Below are positions 1 to 6,100 of a stretch of 6,195 nt of DNA, one piece after another. Source of the stretch: WLWS01 sp964639535. GTDB taxonomy: Bacteria; Pseudomonadota; Gammaproteobacteria; Eutrophobiales; Eutrophobiaceae. Under the pieces are notes generated by a model. It saw only the letters and a list, made by a program, of their open reading frames with translations, did no database searches and was not told the DNA's origin. The translations under genes were made by a program, and so were the position numbers. Numbering within the stretch: position 1 is the stretch's first letter; each line of letters begins with the position of its first letter. Where the stretch lies: positions 1 to 6,195 of the forward strand of contig CAZXDV010000197.1 of the NCBI GenBank assembly GCA_964639535.1, in the 5' to 3' direction.

Positions 1-214
1 CAGGCCCGCCGGGTATCAGGAACATGTCCGGTGCCGGTACATCAGCCAGTGTTTTTTCTGCGTTTAACAGGGGAATGCCATTGTCCGTGGTGATAATTCC
101 TGCTTTTTTAGCTACAAAATTTATCTCCGCGCCTGGCATGGCGGCCAGTACCTCGTAAGGCCCCATGGCATCAAGGGCAGTCATACCGTCATAAAGCAAT
201 ATCGCAATATTCAC
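1..214 (-). CDS. DJ-1/PfpI family protein (GATase1-like), N-terminal part, truncated by window edge
   Basis: The first 71 codons of a gene that continues beyond position 1. The product begins (M)NIAILLYDGMTALDAMGPYE and reaches a PGGP motif at the cut. An N-terminal beta strand, then TALDAMGPYEVL, a central FVAKKAG strand/turn and a D-x-F-L-I-PGG strand are typical of the DJ-1/PfpI superfamily, especially the isonitrile hydratase/ThiJ-like branch. Glu21 in GPYEVL is at the position of the conserved acidic residue that assists the nucleophilic cysteine in this superfamily. The cysteine elbow itself lies outside the window, so activity cannot be judged. The start is GTG at 214-212, chosen because AGGAG (plus-strand 222-226) sits 7 nt upstream and no ATG fits. 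It lies 27 nt downstream of the DUF6616-like gene, so the two are probably co-transcribed. Substrate is unknown; family members include isocyanide hydratases, glyoxalases, proteases and transcription regulators. Confidence 0.85.
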   Translation of the reverse strand, partial: MNIAILLYDGMTALDAMGPYEVLAAMPGAEINFVAKKAGIITTDNGIPLLNAEKTLADVPAPDMFLIPGGP

Positions 215-221
215 TATCGCT

Positions 222-226
222 CTCCT
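222..226 (-). promoter_or_regulatory. Ribosome binding site of the DJ-1/PfpI gene
   Basis: AGGAG on the minus strand, 7 nt before a GTG codon. It supports the non-ATG start of the downstream gene. Confidence 0.7.
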
Positions 227-241
227 CTTAACTTGTTATTA

Positions 242-598
242 CTAAAGATCAATATCCAGCAGTTTCGCGTACTCCCGGCTTGGCAAGGGGTTGGTACCAC
301 CTTCAGGTGAAATACTGAGGTTGACAGAATCAAAGTAGTCATACCAGCCGGACTCCCCTACGTTTTGCTCCAGCCCGTGAATATCTTCGATGCTGCTCAT
401 GGCAAATACGCCCACGTAGCCCTCTGCGGGCGCCAACGGCAGGCTCGTGTCAATCTTGCTCCAGCCCAGGGTCATAACACCATGGGAACGAGCTTCATTG
501 ACAGCAGTATCAAGACTCAGCAGGTAGTTCTTTTTTTCATCGCTTGGGAGGGCATGCCATTTATCATTGGGCTGCCACATGATCACGAGTGTTTGCAT
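242..598 (-). CDS. DUF6616-like small protein of unknown function
   Basis: A 118-residue soluble protein starting MQTLVIMWQPNDKWHALP. The pattern is an N-terminal beta strand, W-x-P-x-x-x-W, a helix with a DEKKNYL segment, then GVMTLGWSKID, a VGVFAMSS strand and a SGWYDYFDSVN motif near residues 82-92. It resembles small ferredoxin-like (dimeric alpha-beta barrel type) proteins annotated as DUF6616; the GWYDYF block is the strongest cue. No catalytic residues can be assigned and no signal peptide or membrane segment is visible. An in-frame TTG lies one codon upstream, but ATG at 598 is preferred because GGAGGT is 5 nt before it and only 2 nt before the TTG. The gene is first in a minus-strand unit with the DJ-1/PfpI gene (27-nt gap). 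The family name is from memory; the gene call itself is secure. Confidence 0.85.
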   Translation of the reverse strand: MQTLVIMWQPNDKWHALPSDEKKNYLLSLDTAVNEARSHGVMTLGWSKIDTSLPLAPAEGYVGVFAMSSIEDIHGLEQNVGESGWYDYFDSVNLSISPEGGTNPLPSREYAKLLDIDL

Positions 599-603
599 CA
601 ACT

Positions 604-609
604 ACCTCC
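604..609 (-). promoter_or_regulatory. Strong ribosome binding site deciding the DUF6616-like start
   Basis: GGAGGT on the minus strand, 5 nt upstream of ATG at 598. The spacing excludes the TTG codon immediately upstream as the main start. Confidence 0.75.
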
Positions 610-660
610 GGCGTAAGAGCGCAAATGGGCATGCTAGCCTGACACTCTCGTCAGAACAAT

Positions 661-708
661 CAAGGGGATTTCTTTTTCGGCACCCGGACGGGCCCGCCCT
701 GCCCCTTG
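661..708. repeat. Inverted repeat in the predicted leader of the minus-strand unit
   Basis: CAAGGGG (661-667) and CCCCTTG (702-708) are perfect 7-base inverse complements, enclosing a very GC-rich stretch (about 680-700) that can pair further, for example GGGC with GCCC. If the minus-strand promoter at 732-759 is used, this lies in the 5' untranslated leader, about 60 nt before the Shine-Dalgarno. It could be an mRNA structure or a binding site; no known riboswitch was recognised. Confidence 0.4.
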
Positions 709-731
709 GGTAATATCATAAGTCAATGATT

Positions 732-759
732 ATTATAGCTTTTAGCCTATTAGCCCCAA
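732..759 (-). promoter_or_regulatory. Sigma70-type promoter for the DUF6616-like/DJ-1 unit
   Basis: On the minus strand a perfect TATAAT (plus 732-737) has TTGGGG (plus 754-759) 16 bp upstream as a partial -35. Predicted transcription start near 725, giving a leader of about 125 nt. The perfect -10 is the main support; the -35 matches only its first three bases. Confidence 0.5.
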
Positions 760-771
760 TTGTGGCCTGGA

Positions 772-780
772 TGATATACT
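772..780 (+). promoter_or_regulatory. Extended -10 promoter for the small secreted protein gene
   Basis: TGATATACT fits the extended -10 pattern TGn-TATAnT. No good -35 lies at the normal distance, which is usual for extended -10 promoters. The predicted start is near 787, about 60 nt upstream of the ATG at 847. It is back to back with the minus-strand promoter at 732-759, so the two transcription units share a compact divergent control region. Confidence 0.45.
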
Positions 781-795
781 GCCCGCATAACTTGG

Positions 796-815
796 GACAC
801 ATGGAAAAATGTGTC
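796..815. repeat. Perfect 7-bp inverted repeat in the leader of the secreted protein gene
   Basis: GACACAT (796-802) and ATGTGTC (809-815) are exact inverse complements separated by GGAAAA. The element sits just downstream of the predicted start at about 787, so it could form a 5' stem-loop in the mRNA or serve as an operator dyad. It does not cover the Shine-Dalgarno at 835-839 and has no T-run after it, so it is not a typical terminator. A second small hairpin (CTGG 815-818, CCAG 823-826) competes for one of its bases. Confidence 0.5.
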
Positions 816-846
816 TGGAATGCCAGGAAAAGATGGGAGTCATCAA

Positions 847-1137
847 ATGAATATCTTGAAGAGTGTTAACCTGGTTCTTGTGAGCGTGTGTCTATTTCTT
901 GGTAGCGGCTTCACCGTAACCTACGCAGACGACGAGACAGATGCCATTGCGGATCAGTACAACAAGAACAAGTCAAAATCGAAATACAAGGTTGTTTGCA
1001 GGAAAGAAGCACCCATAGGGAGTCGCATCAAGCGCAAGGTTTGCCGAACGGTGGCGTCCATGGGCCGCTCACAAACCGAGGCACGTCGACAAATGGACAA
1101 GCTTCGAGGTTCAGTTTCACGCAACCCCGGCGGCTGA
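847..1137 (+). CDS. Small secreted protein with two cysteines, function unknown
   Basis: A 96-residue protein with a clear Sec signal peptide: Lys5 in the n-region, a hydrophobic core at about residues 7-22 and a likely cleavage after TYA (residue 27), leaving a mature chain of about 69 residues. The mature part starts acidic (DDETDAIAD), then has a Lys/Asn/Ser-rich linker and a YKVVCRKEAPIGSRIKRKVC block with Cys51 and Cys66, ending in a basic helix-prone tail. The Cys-x14-Cys block with a central GSR recurs in short uncharacterised periplasmic proteins of Proteobacteria (recollection, not a search); a disulfide is plausible. The open frame extends back to GTG at 811, but ATG 847 is chosen because GGGAG lies 7 nt upstream and the signal peptide then begins at residue 1. 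It ends in tandem stops TGA TAA and is convergent with the MNIO-partner gene, 17 nt away. Confidence 0.8.
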   Translation: MNILKSVNLVLVSVCLFLGSGFTVTYADDETDAIADQYNKNKSKSKYKVVCRKEAPIGSRIKRKVCRTVASMGRSQTEARRQMDKLRGSVSRNPGG

Positions 1138-1143
1138 TAATTT

Positions 1144-1162
1144 CAGCCTGCCGGTCAGGCTG
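1144..1162. terminator. Hairpin between convergent genes, possible bidirectional terminator
   Basis: CAGCCTG (1144-1150) and CAGGCTG (1156-1162) form a perfect 7-bp stem with loop CCGGT, lying between the plus-strand stop at 1135-1137 and overlapping the TGA stop of the minus-strand gene (1157-1155). Position fits a shared terminator, but neither side is followed by a strong T-run, so intrinsic termination may be weak. Confidence 0.4.
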
Positions 1163-2075
1163 CGACCTGTAACATCCCGTTATCCACCAGCTGCCTGAAG
1201 CCCTGCCTGACACCTTCGGCCATCTGCTCGCTCGCCCCTGCCTGGCGAAATTGCTGTAGCAGGTTCTCAACACTTGTTTGCCCGTTGATATGCTGTAGCA
1301 GTGGCGCAAAACCGTCGCTCAGCTCCACGGTTTTATGCTCGATAACCGGCTCGCAGCTGGAGACGTGACTGGTGACCGCCCGCATCACCAGCAATCTCGG
1401 TGCCTCGCTGCTTAATGCAGTTCTTCGCTGGTTTCGACTCAAGGGGACCTGCTTCAGGCTATTCCAGAGCTCCGTATCGGGGCCCTGGCAAAGCAGTTTC
1501 TTAAGGGCGCCGTAAGACTGCGGAATAATCGATGCACTGACAAAGTCAGCCAGCCTCATTGGTTGAATTGCCCAGTCGTCGGGCACTGCTTCATCTTCAC
1601 TTGCCGGGCTACTTCCCGCGATGACTTCATCCTTTAGTGCTGCGGCTGTCCAGGCCATGCCAAGTTCCGCCTCGACAATTGAAATGACAAGCGGCTTCTC
1701 ATCCTGCTTTATTTCCTCGGATCCAGACAGGTAATCCCGCAGGCGTTTACCGTAGACCGACGCCCTTGCAACCGGGGAGGCTCTCATGGTTTCCGTGTCC
1801 ACCAGGGCTTTGAGGCCTGTCATCCCCGCCTGCAGTGATGAAGTCATGGCAAAGCTGAGTGGAAAGGCCCGGCATAGATGCGCCAGCAGGAAATCCCGTC
1901 TCATCTTTGCATCCAGTTCCAGTGCATCGGGGCGAATCGTAACGAAGTCTGCCTGCTCGTCTTCCTGTAAATCATAGGATGCCAGCGCGCCCACACCTTC
2001 CCTGGTAAAGCGGGATCTCAATTCACTATCAAACAGTAAATCAAACAGGGCCCTTTCCTGCTCTGCAAAACTCAT
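1155..2075 (-). CDS. MNIO-partner protein with C-terminal PqqD/RRE-like segment (putative)
   Basis: A 306-residue soluble protein. Residues about 1-80 are helical (ERALFDLLFDSELRSRF, then DAKMRRDFLLAHLCRAFPL) and recall the helical N-terminal domains of MNIO partner proteins such as the BufC/HvfC/MbnC type; this is a resemblance only. Residues about 150-170 are an acidic, probably disordered linker. Residues about 251-305 read LSDGFAPLLQHINGQTSVEN followed by two helices and LVDNGMLQV, the pattern of PqqD-like winged-helix domains used as RiPP recognition elements. The start ATG at 2075 overlaps the upstream MNIO stop as ATGA, with GGAG (plus 2084-2087) 8 nt upstream inside the MNIO gene, so the two are translationally coupled and probably act together. 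The inferred role is to bind a peptide substrate and present it to the MNIO enzyme. No catalytic motif or signal peptide was seen. Gene call is secure; function is inferred. Confidence 0.8.
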   Translation of the reverse strand: MSFAEQERALFDLLFDSELRSRFTREGVGALASYDLQEDEQADFVTIRPDALELDAKMRRDFLLAHLCRAFPLSFAMTSSLQAGMTGLKALVDTETMRASPVARASVYGKRLRDYLSGSEEIKQDEKPLVISIVEAELGMAWTAAALKDEVIAGSSPASEDEAVPDDWAIQPMRLADFVSASIIPQSYGALKKLLCQGPDTELWNSLKQVPLSRNQRRTALSSEAPRLLVMRAVTSHVSSCEPVIEHKTVELSDGFAPLLQHINGQTSVENLLQQFRQAGASEQMAEGVRQGFRQLVDNGMLQVAA

Positions 2076-2965
2076 GCTTGCTGCTCCAGGCAGCTTAACA
2101 ACGATTCGCTGGCGCTATGACTCTTTACAGCAGTCCTGACTTCCTCAAGGGTCGACATCACGCGGTTCTCTTCCACGCCCTCGCATTCAAAACACACTGC
2201 CCTCAGGTTTGGCAGGTGGGGCAACATTGTCTCCAGCATTTTCCAGGTGGGCTCAAGTATCGTACTTTCATGGGCATCAATATAGATGGGGCCCTGCTCA
2301 CCTTTTTTTAATTGACCACCGGCCACGTGCACCTCGATCACCCTTTCACAGGGTAATTCGTCCAGGTGTTCAGTGACTTTTTCCCCGCTTGCCATCTCCC
2401 AGGACACCAGGTGACCCATGTCCAGCAGAATAGCAGCGTCCGTGGCCTCGCTCAGTTCTGCAAAAAACGAAAAAAGTGGCATGGTGCCCGCAACAAAACT
2501 AAACGGCGGTGGTTCAATAGCAATCGGCACGGGCACCGAGTCCTGCACTTCCCTGACACGGTCAATGGCCAGTGCCAGCGATGAACGATTAAATATGGGT
2601 GGTATGAAATAACCAAGGCTGGTTGAATAACCCGGCCCTTCTTTCCAGAAACAATAGGCACAATCCTGGGCAAACCAGGGTGAGCCCACTTTCTCAACAT
2701 GCAGTGCCGTGGCCTTCAACCAGGAACTGCTGTTTGCGTGGGAACCGCAAAAATTAATGTAGGAAGGATGGTAAAGGATCGATGCGCCTGCCTCCCTGAT
2801 GCGATCCACTTCATTGATAACCTGGTCCACGTCAACCAGCCCGGCATACTCAACAAAACCGGGACCACCATGCTTGTTCACCAGCTTTACCGGGTCAGGT
2901 TGCGAGGAAAGGCTAAGGCTGGCTCCAAGGCCAAGCACCGGCAATGCATTAATATCGAGTCCCAT
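2072..2965 (-). CDS. Divergent MNIO (DUF692-type) multinuclear non-heme iron oxygenase-like protein
   Basis: A 297-residue TIM-barrel protein matching the MNIO/DUF692 motif order: GLGASLSL at residues 12-19, FVEYAG with Glu39, YHPSY with His66, a region around AQDCAYCFW (99-107), IEPPPF with Glu151, LLDMGHLVSW with Asp182 and His185, EVHVAGG with Glu211 and His213, YIDAHES with Asp230 and His232, and FECEG with Glu260/Glu262. These acidic and His residues are where the family binds its two or three iron ions. Characterised members (MbnB, TglH, ChrH and others) use iron and O2 to rearrange residues, mostly Cys, in ribosomal peptides. Asp101 stands where most members have His in a SEHL-like motif, and two CxxC motifs (102-105, 258-261) are present. 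Length is normal for the family. ATG at 2965 has only a weak GGA three nt upstream; no better start lies in frame nearby. Coupled to the downstream RRE-like partner by an ATGA overlap. Cytosolic; substrate unknown. A xylose-isomerase-like TIM barrel is the main alternative. Confidence 0.85.
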   Translation of the reverse strand: MGLDINALPVLGLGASLSLSSQPDPVKLVNKHGGPGFVEYAGLVDVDQVINEVDRIREAGASILYHPSYINFCGSHANSSSWLKATALHVEKVGSPWFAQDCAYCFWKEGPGYSTSLGYFIPPIFNRSSLALAIDRVREVQDSVPVPIAIEPPPFSFVAGTMPLFSFFAELSEATDAAILLDMGHLVSWEMASGEKVTEHLDELPCERVIEVHVAGGQLKKGEQGPIYIDAHESTILEPTWKMLETMLPHLPNLRAVCFECEGVEENRVMSTLEEVRTAVKSHSASESLLSCLEQQA

Positions 2966-3128
2966 TAATCCAGTGTAATGGGGAATAGTGAAACTGGAAA
3001 GAGCACATCACCTTGCCGGCACAGGCCGAGGTGAAAGCTGCTCTTGTTCGAGGCCTTTTATTCATAGTCTTTTATTTGGGGGCTTTAGGCTCTAAGCTTG
3101 GTGTTTTCACTTTTTCCCCGTTTATTTA
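2966..3128. other. Divergent intergenic region between the MNIO and oxoprolinase genes
   Basis: 163 bp that should hold the promoters of both genes. The left half is occupied by the inverted repeat at 2999-3045; the right half (3055-3128) is T-rich on the plus strand. No sigma70 promoter with both boxes well matched was found on either strand. A 38-codon minus-strand ORF (2949-3065) runs through it and into the MNIO start; it is treated as a finding, not as a gene. Confidence 0.6.
2999..3045. repeat. Interrupted inverted repeat in the divergent intergenic region
   Basis: AAGAGCA (2999-3005) pairs with TGCTCTT (3039-3045); inside it TCACCT (3008-3013) pairs with AGGTGA (3029-3034), with a possible short CGG/CCG inner stem (3017-3019 with 3026-3028). 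It lies 34 nt upstream of the MNIO ATG and 84 nt upstream of the oxoprolinase ATG, so it may be a leader structure of the MNIO mRNA or a regulator site serving both divergent genes. Internal loops make it a poor intrinsic terminator. Confidence 0.4.
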
Positions 3129-6100
3129 ATGACTGGATCTTCAGGCAGCTGGTGTTTCTGGATAGACCGTGGCGGTACCTTTACCGATGTAGTTGCCCAG
3201 TCCCCGGAAGGTGAATTACAGGCCCACAAGCTATTGTCTGTTAACCCGCAGCACTACGATGATGCGGCAGTCCAGGGCATACGGGATATCCTCGGCACCG
3301 GGGACAAGGAAGCCCTGCCTGCAAATATCATTAGCAGTATCAAGATGGGTACCACGGTAGCCACCAATGCATTGCTTGAACGTCGCGGCGAGAAAACTGT
3401 TTTCGTGACAAACCGTGGGCTGGCCGATGTGCTTCGCATCGGTTACCAGAATCGTCCAGATCTCTTTGCCCGCCACATAGTACTACCCGGAATGCTGTAC
3501 AGCTCGGTGATCGAAGTGGATGAACGAATGGGCGCTCATGGTGAAGTGGTGAAGCCCCTTGACCTCTCAAGTGCGCGGGGAAAACTACAGGCAGCTTTTG
3601 ATGATGGATATCGCTGTGTTGCCATAGCACTGATGCACGGTTATCGCTATCCGCAGCATGAGCAGGAACTGGGACAACTTGCCGCTGACATTGGCTACCA
3701 GCAGGTATCTCTCAGTCACAGCACAAGCCCGCTGATAAAAATCGTATCGAGAGCTGACACCACCGTGCTGGATGCCTATTTATCTCCCATACTTCGCCGT
3801 TATATCAACAGGGTTTCCGACTATCCCGGTATAGGGAAGGAAAATGGCAGTGGGCCGGAACTCCTGTTCATGCAATCAAGCGGTGGACTGACGGACGCGC
3901 ACCGATTCCAGGGTAAAGACGCCATTCTCTCCGGGCCGGCGGGCGGCGTCGTCGGCATGGTAAAAACCGCTACCATGGCAGGCTACGACAAGCTTATCGG
4001 TTTTGACATGGGCGGTACTTCAACCGATGTGACCCATTACCACGGGGACTATGAACGAAGTTTTGAAACCCAGGTTGCCGGAGTGCGTCTTCGCGCCCCC
4101 ATGATGCATATTCATACAGTAGCAGCAGGTGGAGGGTCCATCCTTGAGTTTGATGGTTCGAGGTTTCGAGTGGGGCCTGCCTCGGCAGGCGCAGATCCCG
4201 GCCCCGCCTGTTACCGCCGCGAGGGGCCACTCACGGTGACTGACTGTAATGTCCTGCTGGGCCGAATCCACGGGGACTATTTTCCGAGCGTTTTTGGCAG
4301 CGCGGGAGACCAGCCGCTTGATAGTAAAGCCACGCTCGATGGATTTTTGAAACTCCAGCAAAGGATCCATGCTGAAAGTCAGCAGCAAATATCACTGGAA
4401 GACATCGCCGAGGGCTATCTCAGGATTGCCGTGGAAAACATGGCCAATGCAATCAAGAAGATCTCCGTGCAACGCGGTCATGACGTCACTGCCTATACAT
4501 TAAATTGTTTTGGTGGCGCGGGGGGTCAACATGCCTGCCGCGTCGCCGACGCCCTCGGTATTGAGCGTATTTTCCTGCATCCTCTTGCAGGTGTATTGTC
4601 CGCCTACGGTATGGGCCTTGCTGATATTCGGGTTATTCACCAGGCGCAGATGGACATAGCCCTTGATAGTGAATGCGAGACAGCCTTGCTCGAGGTTTGT
4701 CAGCAACTGGCAGGACGGGGCAAGGAGGAAGTACTCGCACAGCAGGTGCAGGAAGAGCACATCGAGCACCTTGAGCTTGTGCATATTCGCTATGCCGGTA
4801 CAGATAACTCCCTGCCCGTAACTCGCGCAAGCGTGAACGAAATGCAGTCCGAGTTCGAATCGCTGCACCGCCAGCGTTTTGGCTTTATCGATGAAGCCCG
4901 CGAGCTGCTCATCGAGACAGTCAGCGTAGAGACCATTGGTGAAAGCGTCACGCCGAAGGAAGATTTTACCGAGCAGCCTGCCAGGGAATCCGCGACACCC
5001 GCTGACCAGGTAAGAATGTGGGCTGATGATCAATGGCAGGACGTGCCGCTGTATAAACGCGACAGCCTGCAACCCGGTCATGAAATAAGCGGTCCCGGTC
5101 TCGTCGTTGAAAACAATAGTACCCTCGTCATTGAACCGGGGTGGCAGCTGACCCTTAACCGATACAGGCACCTGCTATTGCGAAGGATCGAGGAGCGTCC
5201 TGCGAGCGAAGCTGTCGGAACAAGCGCAGACCCGGTCATGCTGGAGGTCTTTAACAACCTTTTTATGTCCATAGCGGAGCAAATGGGTGCGACGCTGTCC
5301 AACACCGCCTACTCCGTCAACATCAAGGAACGACTGGACTTCTCCTGCGCGATATTCAACAGCAGGGGCAGGCTGGTTGCCAACGCACCGCACATGCCGG
5401 TACACCTTGGCTCCATGGGAGAGTCAATAAAAGAGATCATTCGACTAAACGAGGAAAGCATGCATCCCGGCAACGTTTACATGCTGAATGACCCCTACCA
5501 TGGCGGCACACACCTGCCGGATGTCACTGTTATTACACCGGTGTTTGATGACAGCGGTGATGCAATCCTTTTTTACGTTGCCTCGCGCGGTCACCACGCG
5601 GACATCGGCGGGCGTACTCCCGGTTCTTCTCCCCCTGGCAGTCAGCATATCGATGAAGAAGGCGTGTTGATCAACAACTTCCTGCTCGTCGAAAAGGGCG
5701 TTCTGCGTGACGCAGAAGCACTGGAATTACTCCAGGGCGGACCCTGGCCCTGTCGCAACCCGGAACAGAACATGGCCGATCTCAAGGCGCAAATCGCTGC
5801 CAACGAAACCGGTGTAAGGGAAGTTAAAAAGATGCTGCAACACTTTGGTGTCGATGTGGTGCAGGCATACATGCAGCACGTACAGGACAATGCCGCCGAA
5901 TCGGTACGCCGCGTGCTTGATGTTCTCAGGGACGGCAAGTTTATCTATCCAATGGATGACGGTGCCGAGATTCATGTATCGGTAGTTGTGGACAGGCAAA
6001 GCCGCGAGGCGATGATTGACTTTAGTGGTACATCCGCTCAAAGAAAAGGGAATTACAATGCACCGCTGGCAGTGTGCAAGGCCGCCGTGCTCTATGTTTT

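Noticed and set aside
365..616. 83-residue plus-strand ORF
   Set aside because: Antisense to the DUF6616-like gene, which has a strong ribosome site and a coherent protein.
639..654. CTGAC-n6-GTCAG inverted repeat
   Set aside because: Only 5 bp per arm, within chance expectation for a region of this size.
811..846. Upstream GTG start adding 12 residues to the secreted protein
   Set aside because: The GTG lies inside the inverted repeat and has no ribosome site; ATG 847 has GGGAG at 7 nt and starts a proper signal peptide.
847..930. Lipoprotein signal with Cys15
   Set aside because: The residues before Cys15 (VSV) do not fit a lipobox, and Cys15 is inside the hydrophobic core; an AxA-like site at residue 27 fits better.
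1028..1309. 93-residue minus-strand ORF across the convergent junction
   Set aside because: Overlaps both the secreted protein gene and the end of the MNIO-partner gene, and has no domain features.
4020..4388. 122-residue minus-strand ORF
   Set aside because: Antisense shadow of the second phosphate-loop region of the oxoprolinase gene.
4500..5171. 223-residue minus-strand ORF
   Set aside because: It lies wholly opposite the HyuA part of the oxoprolinase, whose plus-strand frame is unbroken with family motifs. The antisense product has no recognisable domain.
5727..6041. 104-residue minus-strand ORF
   Set aside because: Antisense to the HyuB domain, overlapping another antisense frame; no ribosome site or domain.
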